The position numbers were made by a program, and so were the translations under genes. The notes below the pieces were generated by a model that saw only the letters and a program-made list of their open reading frames with translations, did no database searches and had not been told where the DNA came from. From Thermococcus sp. (GTDB lineage: Archaea > Methanobacteriota_B > Thermococci > Thermococcales > Thermococcaceae), in the NCBI GenBank assembly GCA_026987155.1, contig JALSNG010000103.1:1-24048 (forward strand): 24,048 nucleotides of DNA, written 5' to 3'. Numbering within the stretch: position 1 is the stretch's first letter; each line of letters opens with the position of its first letter. Below, one piece after another: positions 6,893 to 13,743 of the stretch.

Positions 6893-7696
6893 ATGCCAAG
6901 AATAGCCATTATTGGAGGTTCCGGAGTTTACGACCCGAAACTCCTGGAGAACGTCAGAGAGGAGTTTGCAAGCACTCCATACGGAAAGGTAAGGGTAAAA
7001 GTGGGAGAGTACGATGGGGAGGAGGTAGTCTTCCTCCCAAGACACGGTGAAGGTCACAGCGTTCCTCCACACAAGATCAACTACCGCGCCAACATCTGGG
7101 CCCTTTACGAGCTCGGTGTTGAAAGAATCCTGTCAACATCGGCAGTGGGTTCCCTCAACGAAGCCATGAAGCCGGGCGATTTTGTCATCCTCGATCAACT
7201 AATGGACTTCACCAAAACGAGACACTACACTTTCTACGACGGCGAGGGGAGTCCCCACGAAAGGAGGTTTGTGGCCCATGTGGACTTCACCGACCCATAC
7301 TGCCCAGAGCTAAGGAAGGCCCTTATCACATCTGCTAAAGAACTTGGCTTCAGGTACCACCCGACGGGAACCTATGCCTGCATGGAAGGGCCACGCTTTG
7401 AAACCAGGGCCGAGATTAGGGCGTTGAAGATACTCGGTGCTGATGTGGTCGGAATGACCCAGTGTCCTGAGGCAATCCTCGCGAGGGAGCTGGAGATGTG
7501 CTATGCCAGCGTGGCGATAGTGACAAACTTCGCCGCAGGGATAAGCAGGGAAAAACTCACCCACTCTGAGGTCGTTGAACTGATGGCAAGAAAGAGTGAT
7601 GAAATCAAGTACCTGCTGATGAAGTCTATCAAGTACATTCCAAAGGAGCGTCACTGTCCCTGCAAGGATGCCCTGAAGGGTGCCACCGGGGAGTGA
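6893..7696 (+). CDS. Purine nucleoside / methylthioadenosine phosphorylase family
   Basis: 267-residue trimeric-type nucleoside phosphorylase that would split a purine nucleoside or 5'-methylthioadenosine with phosphate in purine or methionine salvage. Motifs: GGSGVYD (8-14), RHGEGH (50-55), STSAVGS (81-87) and MEGPRFET (164-171). The base-binding loop reads TNFAAG (211-216). Adenine-specific MTA phosphorylases usually have Asp residues there (TDYD), whereas 6-oxopurine PNPs have Asn, so PNP-like specificity is plausible. A CPC pair at 255 and 257 resembles the C-terminal CxC described for the P. furiosus PNP. The start at 6893 follows GGGTGATAAC, with a TATA-like CGTTTTAAGC at 6854-6863. Family assignment is firm; substrate is not. 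Confidence 0.88.
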   Translation: MPRIAIIGGSGVYDPKLLENVREEFASTPYGKVRVKVGEYDGEEVVFLPRHGEGHSVPPHKINYRANIWALYELGVERILSTSAVGSLNEAMKPGDFVILDQLMDFTKTRHYTFYDGEGSPHERRFVAHVDFTDPYCPELRKALITSAKELGFRYHPTGTYACMEGPRFETRAEIRALKILGADVVGMTQCPEAILARELEMCYASVAIVTNFAAGISREKLTHSEVVELMARKSDEIKYLLMKSIKYIPKERHCPCKDALKGATGE

Positions 7697-7735
7697 TGCC
7701 CTTCCCAGTTCTTCCCTCATCTTAAAAGCGCTTAC

Positions 7736-7752
7736 GTTAGAAACCTAATGTT
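7736..7752 (+). promoter_or_regulatory. SurR-type operator upstream of the flavoenzyme gene
   Basis: The sequence GTTAGAAACCTAATGTT fits GTTn3AACn5GTT at every specified base. That is the extended site reported for SurR, the sulfur-responsive redox regulator of Thermococcales. It ends nine bases before the TATA-like GTTTAATAG at 7762-7770 of a gene whose family is tied to sulfur metabolism. The match is seen directly; binding by SurR is inferred. Confidence 0.7.
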
Positions 7753-7801
7753 AAAGAAAGTGTTTAATAGTAAGTCCCCATAGTTCTTCTCGGTGATGCA
7801 A

Positions 7802-9139
7802 ATGAGGTACGACGTGGTGATAATCGGTGCGAGTGCCGGCGGAATAACCACTGCAATTTCGGCTAAGAAGTTCTACCCAGACAAGAACGTTCTTGTTATC
7901 AAAAAGGAAGATGTGGGCATGATTCCCTGCGGAATTCCGTACGTTTTTGGAACTTTGATGAGCGTTGAGGATGATATTCTTCCAGTCGAGAAGTTCCTCG
8001 AGCCACTTGGCGTTGAAGTTCTGACCGACGAGGTCACCGGAATTGACCCCAAGGGCAAGCTCGTAAAAACCGCCTCAGGGAAGGAGATTGCCTGGGAAAA
8101 GCTTGTCCTCGCGACGGGATCAAAACCCACAAAACCAGAGTTCCCGGGTTCAGGGCTTGACGGAGTGCACACCGTTCCCAAGGATTACCCCTACCTCAAG
8201 AAGCTCCGTCAAAGGGTTGAGGAAGCAGAAAAGGTGGTAATAGTAGGCGGTGGCTTCATAGCCCTCGAAGTGGGAGACGAGATAAGAAAGCTCGGCAAAG
8301 ATGTTACGCTTGTAGTAAGAAGCAGGCTTCTGAGGAGCTCCTTCGATAGAGAGTTCAGCGAGATGGTAGAGGAGCGGCTTAAGAGAGTTGGGATCAATGT
8401 TGTCTACGGCCAAGTCGAGAGGATTTTGGGTGATGGACGAGCTGAAAAAGTCAAACTGGCCGATGGGCTTGAACTTCCGGCCGATCTCGTGATACTCTCT
8501 ACGGGTTACAGACCAAACGTCGAGCTGGCGGTCAAAGCAGGGCTAAAGGTCACACGATACGGAATATGGACCGACGAGTACATGAGAACCTCTCACCCAG
8601 ACATCTTTGCCGTTGGTGATTGCGTTGAACACAGGGAGTTCTTCACGGGGAAGCCCTACCCACTGATGCTCGCCTCAACGGCAACTTTCGAGGCCCGGAT
8701 TGCGGGGGCAAACCTCTTCAGGCTCCAAATAGTCAGAGAAAACAGGCGGACAATAGGAGCATACTCAACCCACGTTGCCGGTTTAACCTTGGGAGCCGCA
8801 GGTTTGACGGAGGAGGCGGCGAAAAAAGAAGGTTTCGAGGTCATCGTTGGTTACGGGACGGGACCGGACAGGCATCCGGCGAAATTCAGGGATACATCAA
8901 AGGTCACCGTGAAGCTTATTTTCTCTCGGGACAGAGGAGCAATACTCGGGGCACAGGTAGCCGGCGGTAAGAGCGTGGGCGAGATGATAAACCTCCTCGC
9001 ACTGGCAATACAAAAGAGGCTTACAGCAAGCGAGCTCTACACACTACAGATAGCCACTCATCCACTCCTAACGGCCTCACCCGTTGGCTACCAAGTCCTC
9101 CAAGCGGCTGAAGATGCCCTTGCGAAGCTGAGATCCTGA
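7802..9139 (+). CDS. CoA-disulfide reductase / NAD(P)H oxidase-type flavoprotein
   Basis: 445-residue pyridine nucleotide-disulfide oxidoreductase with a single active-site cysteine, the type that reduces CoA disulfide, polysulfide/sulfur or oxygen with NAD(P)H in Thermococcales. The FAD Rossmann motif GASAGG is at 9-14, the redox-active Cys43 sits in MIPCGIPYVFG, the NAD(P)H Rossmann motif GGGFIALE is at 149-156, and the FAD-binding FAVGDC is at 269-274. The C-terminal dimerisation domain ends near 445. The ATG at 7802 is preferred over the GTG at 7793 because GGTGAT (7792-7797) precedes it. The upstream SurR-type site suggests sulfur-dependent control. Members are variously called NADH oxidase, NSR or Npsor, and the true electron acceptor cannot be told from sequence. 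Confidence 0.9.
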   Translation: MRYDVVIIGASAGGITTAISAKKFYPDKNVLVIKKEDVGMIPCGIPYVFGTLMSVEDDILPVEKFLEPLGVEVLTDEVTGIDPKGKLVKTASGKEIAWEKLVLATGSKPTKPEFPGSGLDGVHTVPKDYPYLKKLRQRVEEAEKVVIVGGGFIALEVGDEIRKLGKDVTLVVRSRLLRSSFDREFSEMVEERLKRVGINVVYGQVERILGDGRAEKVKLADGLELPADLVILSTGYRPNVELAVKAGLKVTRYGIWTDEYMRTSHPDIFAVGDCVEHREFFTGKPYPLMLASTATFEARIAGANLFRLQIVRENRRTIGAYSTHVAGLTLGAAGLTEEAAKKEGFEVIVGYGTGPDRHPAKFRDTSKVTVKLIFSRDRGAILGAQVAGGKSVGEMINLLALAIQKRLTASELYTLQIATHPLLTASPVGYQVLQAAEDALAKLRS

Positions 9140-9303
9140 GGGCTGTATGCTCTCCCCCTCTTTTGTTTGGTTCCGAAAAGTTAATCAGGAACCTTGGGGC
9201 GGGGGACTTTTAGGAAAATACAAAAACCGCTCTCATTCCCCAGATTAGTGGGGGGCAAAAGGACCTCCCATTAAAACCAGTATATTAGCCAGAAAAGTTT
9301 GAG
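9140..9303. other. 3' region of the flavoenzyme gene and of tRNA-Gly
   Basis: No gene. A pyrimidine-rich run ending in TTTTGTTT (9151-9168) follows the stop and could terminate forward transcription. GGTTCC at 9169-9174 pairs with GGAACC at 9188-9193. A second inverted pair, CCCC...GGGG, lies near 9239-9255. The end (9288-9300) carries the GCCAGAAAAGTTT motif seen behind tRNA-Arg(CCT). Confidence 0.4.
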
Positions 9304-9381
9304 TGGTGCGGTGGCCGGGATTTGAACCCGGGCCAGCGGCGTGGCAGGCCGCTGTCCTGGACCAGGCTAGACTACCACCGC
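9304..9381 (-). tRNA. tRNA-Gly (anticodon GCC)
   Basis: On the minus strand the acceptor stem GCGGTGG pairs with CCACCGC, followed by A and an encoded CCA. The anticodon stem GCGGC/GCCGC closes the loop CTGCCAC, giving anticodon GCC for GGC/GGU codons. The T loop is TTCAAAT. Length is 78 nt without intron. A TATA element, TTTATAAAG, at 9415-9423 lies about 38 bases upstream. Confidence 0.97.
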
Positions 9382-9449
9382 ACTTGGAGTCCGTAGAATA
9401 CTCACCTGTGCCCGCTTTATAAATCTTTCGGTGAGCTGAGACGGTTAAA

Positions 9450-9457
9450 TTTATAAA
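9450..9457 (+). promoter_or_regulatory. TATA box of tRNA-Arg(GCG)
   Basis: TTTATAAA centred about 33 bases before the tRNA 5' end at 9486. The mirror promoter of tRNA-Gly lies at 9415-9423, so the two tRNA genes diverge from separate TATA boxes about 30 bases apart. Confidence 0.7.
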
Positions 9458-9485
9458 GCGTCTTCGAGAAGGGGTTAGTGACTGT

Positions 9486-9563
9486 GCCCCGGTGGCCTAG
9501 TCTGGATAGGGCGCGAGGCTGCGGACCTCGAGGTCCGGGGTTCGAATCCCCGCCGGGGCGCCA
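9486..9563 (+). tRNA. tRNA-Arg (anticodon GCG)
   Basis: The acceptor stem GCCCCGG pairs with CCGGGGC, followed by G and an encoded CCA at 9561-9563. The anticodon stem CGAGG/CCTCG closes the loop CTGCGGA, so the anticodon is GCG, reading CGC/CGU. The T arm CGGGG-TTCGAAT-CCCCG is canonical. Length is 78 nt without intron. Confidence 0.97.
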
Positions 9564-9889
9564 TCGAAACTTTTGTCAAAGAACGTTGTTTGGCAGGGAC
9601 TCATTACCGCGTCCTGTTTCGGAGTTTCATGGATAGGGACTGTTATCCCCACCGTTCGACATCAAGCCAGGCGACGCCCCCAGCACTGAAATCCGAAAAG
9701 TCTTCTCACCCCAAACCTCCAGCCTCAAGTTTACAACTTACAGTGTAGTTCAAGGGGGGCGAGATAAACGGTGAGGGAGCCACCCTTCTCTATCTGGCAA
9801 ACAAGCATGTAGAGAGGAGGCACAGGAAAAGGAAGGTCCCTGCTCAATTCTAAAGTTACTCACTCCTGTTTCATCCCACAATCCAAAAC
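9564..9889. other. Gap behind tRNA-Arg with a possible gene remnant
   Basis: No intact gene. At 9749-9853 (plus strand) an open stretch reads FKGGEINGEGATLLYLANK and then a basic tail, VERRHRKRKVPAQF, to a TAA. It looks like a genuine protein C-terminus but has an in-frame TAG just upstream (9746-9748) and no start codon. Upstream codons in the same frame (from about 9671) are also plausible coding sequence. This is probably a decayed gene tail; I cannot name the family. Confidence 0.35.
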
Positions 9890-9899
9890 ATTTAAATAC
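9890..9899 (+). promoter_or_regulatory. TATA box of the phosphoesterase-like gene
   Basis: CATTTAAATA-type element centred near 9895. It predicts a transcript start near 9921, which rules out the longest possible start codon at 9920 and leaves a leader of about 25 bases before the ATG pair at 9944 and 9947. Confidence 0.6.
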
Positions 9900-9946
9900 C
9901 CCCCACATTTTAGTATATTTTGGTAAGAAAAGTGGGAGGTGGTATG

Positions 9947-10702
9947 ATGGTATACGTTGCGGTTCTGGCAAACGTAAACGGCAACCTCCCAGCCCTTGCA
10001 AAGGCCCTCGAAAAGATAGAGACCCTCAAAGAGGAGGGCTACGAAATTGAAAAGTACTACATTCTTGGAAACGTGGTTGGCCTGTTCCCATATCCGAGAG
10101 AGGTCCTTGATACACTTGACGACCTCATACGGAACAACAAGGTGAGCGTAATTCGCGGTGAGTTCGACCAGGTTATAGCGGAGAGCGATCCACACGGTGA
10201 GGGGCCGGACTACATTGATCGCGTGAATTACCCAGAATATATAAAGCGGGCCCTAAGATACACGTGGGAAAAGCTCGGTCACGATGGCAGGGAGTTTATA
10301 CGTGATCTGCCAGTTTACCTGGTCGACAGGGTTGGAAAGAACGACATTTTTGGTGTTTACGGAAGCCCACTCAATCCCTTCGGAGGCATCGTTCTCCCAG
10401 AACAGCCCACGAGCTACTATGAGACAATAATGCGCCCCATGAAAGACTACGAGATACTCTTTGTGGCCTCGCCGAAGTACCCAGTCAACGCCATGACCCG
10501 CTACGGAAGAGTTGTGTGCCCAGGGAGCATAGGGTTTCCTCCCGGCAAGGAGCACAGGGCCACGTTCGCCCTGGTTGATGTCAATACACTCCACACAAAG
10601 TTCATAGAGGTTGACTACGACAAGAAACTCATAGAGGATAGGATACACAGGGAAGGCCTTCCCGAGGAGCTCATCAGGATTCTCTACCACGGAAAGATCT
10701 GA
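9947..10702 (+). CDS. Metallophosphoesterase-fold protein lacking its metal ligands
   Basis: 251 residues that follow the YfcE/archaeal metallophosphoesterase pattern along their length, but nearly every metal ligand is replaced. The first motif DxHGN reads NVNGN (Asn9, Asn11), GD reads GN (Asn42) in ILGNVVGLFPYP, GNHD reads GEFD (Glu72, Phe73), the VHGSP-like segment reads VYGSP, and the late GHTH segment reads ASPK before the conserved PGSIGFP. The scaffold is intact, so a non-catalytic role, such as binding a nucleotide or protein, is likelier than phosphoesterase activity. ATG 9947 is preferred since GGAGGT ends six bases upstream; ATG 9944 is possible. The last 29 bases overlap the convergent flippase gene. 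Confidence 0.8.
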   Translation: MVYVAVLANVNGNLPALAKALEKIETLKEEGYEIEKYYILGNVVGLFPYPREVLDTLDDLIRNNKVSVIRGEFDQVIAESDPHGEGPDYIDRVNYPEYIKRALRYTWEKLGHDGREFIRDLPVYLVDRVGKNDIFGVYGSPLNPFGGIVLPEQPTSYYETIMRPMKDYEILFVASPKYPVNAMTRYGRVVCPGSIGFPPGKEHRATFALVDVNTLHTKFIEVDYDKKLIEDRIHREGLPEELIRILYHGKI

Positions 10703-11996
10703 TCAGATCTATTTCGTCTATTATTTCCCCTCTCTCGTAGGCAATAAAAATCAAGAAACCAGCAAGGAGGGCATACTTCGACAGGAATGTCAGGGACTGG
10801 AGGAACAGTGCCACTGCCAGTGGGGAGTATATTCTGGGAGATATATCGAGAAGAGTCAGCCCATAGTGCGCAACTCCTACGAGGATGATGCCGTAGGCAA
10901 GTATCAAGCCCGCCATTACACCGCTGGCACCGAAGGAGGGGATAAGATAAAACCACGTGAGAAGGGCCACCAGAGCCCCAAGGAGCACCACAGAGGTCCC
11001 TTTTTTAACGTAGGCTGTTGAATTCAGGGCGACTATGCTGGGGTTGTAGGCTATGTAGATTTCCATCGCTATGAGGGCCAGATAGAAAGCCGGACCGACG
11101 TTGAAGCCAAATATCACAGAGAGAACCTCCCTGCCCAGAATCATCAGGACAAATACCGCAGAGCCTGTGGCAAGTATCAAAAAGGCCGTTGTCTTCTCGG
11201 CAAGGAGTCTAACATAGTCACCCTCGTTTCTACCGTATTTGTACGAGAAGAGGGGCATTATAGAAGACTGGATAACCTGGGGTAGGTACGTCAGGAGAAA
11301 CACCGTGGACAGTATCGCCGACACTACCCCTGCGACCTCCGGATTAGAAAGAGATTCGCTCATGAAATAAGGCCCCTGTATTAAGAAGACGCCCGACAGG
11401 GTTCCCAGGAACGCGAAGGAGGAATACGAGAGAAGTAAGTTCATCTCGCTTTTTCGGGGCTTTCCGATGAGATCAAACCTCACCAGATAGACAGCGGAGA
11501 AAACCGCTATCAGTCCCAGAAAGAGCAGGTAAGGTGCAAAGATGTCAGGAAGCAAAAAACCCACAAGAAAGCCCACGAAAGCTAAGGTTATTATGTACGC
11601 GTAGTGTTCTCCCCTATGGAGACCGTAGAGGAAGTTTCTGAGGGTTAGCTGGATTCCCCGGAGCGTTGCGAGGGCTCCCAGGTAAAGATTCACTGGAATA
11701 AGGAGAAGGCCGGCCAGTGGAAGAAGAAACGAAGGGAGTGTTATGGAGCGTATTGCATCCTCCCTACCACTACCCAAGAACTCAGAGGTGTATTTGCCGA
11801 GAGCCACTGCGAAAAAACTCAAGGGTATGGCAACAAAGAAGGCCTTTGAGATAAGAGAATTCGCCATCCCCAACGCCTCAAGGCCAAAACGTCTCGCGAT
11901 CACCACGCTGTACAGAAACCTGGTTAGCCCTGTGAGGGCAAGGGCAATCACCGATGCCAGCGAATGGTGCAGAATGACCCGGCGCTCGTAGCTCAT
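10674..11996 (-). CDS. Polysaccharide/lipid-linked oligosaccharide flippase (MOP superfamily)
   Basis: 440-residue integral membrane protein with roughly 12-14 hydrophobic helices over its whole length, resembling Wzx/RfbX-type exporters of the MOP superfamily. Typical features are the N-terminal ALTGLTRFLYSVVIARRFG and FGASGVMAGLILAYG near the C-terminus. Such proteins flip lipid-linked sugars across the membrane for surface polysaccharide or N-glycan assembly. No glycosyltransferase genes stand nearby, so the substrate is unknown. ATG 11996 has no ribosome binding site. A TATA-like TTAAATTTTT about 24 bases upstream, over the stop codon of the FUN14 gene, suggests a leaderless transcript. 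The 3' end overlaps the phosphoesterase-like gene. Confidence 0.82.
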   Translation of the reverse strand: MSYERRVILHHSLASVIALALTGLTRFLYSVVIARRFGLEALGMANSLISKAFFVAIPLSFFAVALGKYTSEFLGSGREDAIRSITLPSFLLPLAGLLLIPVNLYLGALATLRGIQLTLRNFLYGLHRGEHYAYIITLAFVGFLVGFLLPDIFAPYLLFLGLIAVFSAVYLVRFDLIGKPRKSEMNLLLSYSSFAFLGTLSGVFLIQGPYFMSESLSNPEVAGVVSAILSTVFLLTYLPQVIQSSIMPLFSYKYGRNEGDYVRLLAEKTTAFLILATGSAVFVLMILGREVLSVIFGFNVGPAFYLALIAMEIYIAYNPSIVALNSTAYVKKGTSVVLLGALVALLTWFYLIPSFGASGVMAGLILAYGIILVGVAHYGLTLLDISPRIYSPLAVALFLQSLTFLSKYALLAGFLIFIAYERGEIIDEIDLIRSFRGRES

Positions 11997-12020
11997 GGAT
12001 GGAGAAAGAAGAGGAAAAAT

Positions 12021-12320
12021 TTAACCTTTTTGGAAGCCGATATAGAATCCGGCTATGAACGCCCCCGTACCAGGAAGAATGCCGAGGACCTTTTGACCAA
12101 GGGTTGCAATCTGAGTAGTTAAATCGCCGGCAAGGTTGAACAGTTTATCTGTGTTTATTGTTATCACCCCCTTCTGCTGAAGCCAGAAGAGACTTAGCAA
12201 ATAGGCACCTATTAAAGCCATCGCCAGTTTCATGACTTTCTTTAGGGCAAACCCCGTCAGAAAACCCGCTATCCCACCAACTCCCACGTCTCCAACCATT
12301 GCGCTTAGGTTTAACTCCAT
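12021..12320 (-). CDS. FUN14-family membrane protein
   Basis: 99 residues with the glycine-rich membrane pattern of the FUN14 family: GDVGVGGIAGFLTGFALKKV followed by a helix (KLAMALIGAYLLSLFWLQQ) and a C-terminal helix, GTGAFIAGFYIGFQKG. Eukaryotic members sit in the mitochondrial outer membrane and act in mitophagy; the role of archaeal members is unknown. ATG 12320 follows AGGTGA with a seven-base spacer. The gene diverges from the PadR regulator, with a 22-base inverted repeat over the shared promoter region, so it is a candidate target of that regulator. The flippase follows 24 bases downstream. Confidence 0.85.
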   Translation of the reverse strand: MELNLSAMVGDVGVGGIAGFLTGFALKKVMKLAMALIGAYLLSLFWLQQKGVITINTDKLFNLAGDLTTQIATLGQKVLGILPGTGAFIAGFYIGFQKG

Positions 12321-12353
12321 GGCACGCTCACCTGCATGATAATAACCTCACGG

Positions 12354-12387
12354 GGATAAAAACGTTTTTGCCAAAACGTTTAAATTA
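12354..12387. promoter_or_regulatory. Divergent promoter with a 22-base inverted repeat (PadR operator candidate)
   Basis: Nine-base arms AAACGTTTT (12360-12368) and AAAACGTTT (12373-12381) form a perfect inverted repeat around the spacer TGCC. The minus-strand TATA for the FUN14 gene (GTTTTTATCC, 12355-12364) and the plus-strand TATA candidate for padR (TTTAAATTA, 12379-12387) overlap its two edges. Binding here would block both promoters. The repeat is seen; its use as the PadR operator is inferred. Confidence 0.65.
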
Positions 12388-12430
12388 AACGAAAGAAAAA
12401 TATTTGTAGACCATAAAAGTGGGTGAGAAC

Positions 12431-12757
12431 ATGACGAGTCCCATGGAGAGGCTTAAGACGAAGGTCACCAAAGAGGTTTTGTGGCTTTACATACTTCGGC
12501 TGCTCAAGGAGAGACCCATGTATGCCTACGAACTGAAGGAGAAGATAAGAGAGGCCTTTAACTTCGAACCCGCAACCGTTAGCTCTTACGTTGTTCTATA
12601 CAAACTGGAGAAAGAAGGCTACGTTACTGCCGAATGGCAGGAGAGCCAGACCGGAAAACCCTCAAGAAAGTATTACAAGCTCACGCCGGAAGGAAAAAAA
12701 CTGCTCGATGAGGGTATTGCCTTCTTGGAAGAAACCCTCAAAAAACTTAGGGAATGA
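12431..12757 (+). CDS. PadR-family transcriptional regulator
   Basis: 108 residues with the PadR winged helix-turn-helix: WLYILRLLKERPMYAYELKE, the segment PATVSSYVVLYKLEKEGYV, the wing QESQTGKPSRKYYKLTPEG and a short C-terminal dimerisation helix. PadR proteins are mostly repressors of membrane or stress genes, often of their own promoter and of a neighbour. ATG 12431 follows GGGTGAGAAC. The GTG at 12419 is unlikely because it would add residues without a ribosome binding site. The divergent FUN14 gene and the inverted repeat between them make an autoregulated pair likely. The inducer is unknown. Confidence 0.88.
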   Translation: MTSPMERLKTKVTKEVLWLYILRLLKERPMYAYELKEKIREAFNFEPATVSSYVVLYKLEKEGYVTAEWQESQTGKPSRKYYKLTPEGKKLLDEGIAFLEETLKKLRE

Positions 12758-12780
12758 AATGGAATAAAACTAAAGATAAA

Positions 12781-12939
12781 TCAGCGGCCCATGCCACCGC
12801 GCGGCTCTCTCGCCTTCGGGCGGAGGCCCTTGTAGCCGCATTTTCTGCACTTCTTGGCCTTCCAAGGGTTAGTGGCGCCGCAGCGCATGCAGACGTACTT
12901 CCTAAAGATTCTGGCCTCAGCCTCAGGGAATCTCGCCAT
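12781..12939 (-). CDS. rpl40e: Ribosomal protein L40e
   Basis: A 52-residue protein of the large ribosomal subunit, the archaeal counterpart of the ribosomal part of eukaryotic ubiquitin-L40. It has a zinc-ribbon C-x2-C...C-x2-C (CMRC at 18-21, CRKC at 31-34) in a very basic sequence beginning MARFPEAEARIFRKYVC and ending RGGMGR. ATG 12939 is preferred over the adjacent ATG 12942 because it lies four bases after GGTGAT. It stands just downstream of tRNA-Leu(TAA), with a TATA-like GCTTTAAAAG at about 12984-12993 immediately behind that tRNA. It is therefore probably transcribed from its own promoter as well as by read-through. Confidence 0.95.
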   Translation of the reverse strand: MARFPEAEARIFRKYVCMRCGATNPWKAKKCRKCGYKGLRPKAREPRGGMGR

Positions 12940-12996
12940 CATGATCACCCCATGATCTTAATCCAACCCATCTATTCCAGCGGGCTTTTAAAGCTT

Positions 12997-13084
12997 TGGT
13001 GCGGGGGACGGGATTCGAACCCGCGCAGCCCTGCGGCAGCGGATCTTAAGTCCGCCCCCTTTGGCCAGGCTCGGGCACCCCCGC
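12997..13084 (-). tRNA. tRNA-Leu (anticodon TAA)
   Basis: Class II tRNA with a long variable arm, 88 nt. The acceptor stem GCGGGGG pairs with CCCCCGC, followed by A and an encoded CCA. The anticodon loop CTTAAGA gives TAA, reading UUA. The T loop is TTCGAAT. A TATA-like CTTTTAATTC upstream (about 13109-13118) lies between it and the end of the S2 gene. Confidence 0.97.
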
Positions 13085-13124
13085 GCGAGGGAGAGTAACT
13101 CGAGGGGAATTAAAAGCTTTCCCC

Positions 13125-13730
13125 TCATGTCCTTATGATCCTCATCTCGAAGTCCTCAACCGGAACCTTGAAGTCTTCCCTGCTCCCTATCTCCTTCCTG
13201 TTGTAGAGAACCTCTCTCGCAAGGATCCAGTAAACCAGCGCCAACGCCTTTCTGCCCTTGTTGTTGGTTGGAATGGCGAGGTCAACGTAGCTGAGGAAGT
13301 TTTCGGTGTCGACAAGGGCCACTATCGGTATACCCACTTCAATGGCCTCTTTTACGGCCTGGTGGTCTGCCCTTGGGTCAGTGACTACAAGCACTTCGGG
13401 CTCCACAAAGTTCTTAACCTGCGGATTGGTCATGGTTCCCGGGAGAAAACGGCCCGGAATGGCCCTGGCACCAGTGACGTCACCAAACTTCTTAACGGGC
13501 TTCTGCCCGTAGAGTCTGACGCTGACGGCTAAAATGCTTTCGGGATCAAACTTTGCAAGGAATTTGCCCGCTACCCTAAGCCTTTCGTCCGTCTTCCTGA
13601 CGTCAAGGACGTAGAGACCGTCCTGCCTTACGCGGTAGATGAACTTCTTCATGTCCTGAGTCTTCTGCTGTGTTCCTATGTGGACACCTGCAGCAAGGTA
13701 CTGGTCAAGCGGAACAAGGTATTCCTCCAT
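13125..13730 (-). CDS. rps2: Ribosomal protein S2 (uS2)
   Basis: 201-residue small-subunit protein, the usual archaeal length. It begins MEEYLVPLDQYLAAGVHIGT and contains the family segments KKFIYRVRQDGLYVLD, FLPGTMTNP, VVTDPRADHQAVKEA and IPTNNKGRKALALVYWIL. It binds the head/platform region of the 30S subunit. ATG 13730 follows GAGGAGGTG. It is the last protein gene of the long minus-strand cluster before tRNA-Leu(TAA) and starts 13 bases after the enolase-like gene, so the two are co-transcribed. Confidence 0.97.
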   Translation of the reverse strand: MEEYLVPLDQYLAAGVHIGTQQKTQDMKKFIYRVRQDGLYVLDVRKTDERLRVAGKFLAKFDPESILAVSVRLYGQKPVKKFGDVTGARAIPGRFLPGTMTNPQVKNFVEPEVLVVTDPRADHQAVKEAIEVGIPIVALVDTENFLSYVDLAIPTNNKGRKALALVYWILAREVLYNRKEIGSREDFKVPVEDFEMRIIRT

Positions 13731-13743
13731 TCTTCACACCTCC

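Noticed and set aside
9729..9745. A near match to the SurR site, GTTTACAACTTACAGTG
   Set aside because: The last half-site is GTG instead of GTT, and it lies about 150 bases upstream of the nearest TATA box, inside a probable gene remnant; likely chance.
9750..10195. Minus-strand open frames opposite the phosphoesterase-like gene
   Set aside because: They are antisense shadows of a gene with its own promoter and ribosome binding site.
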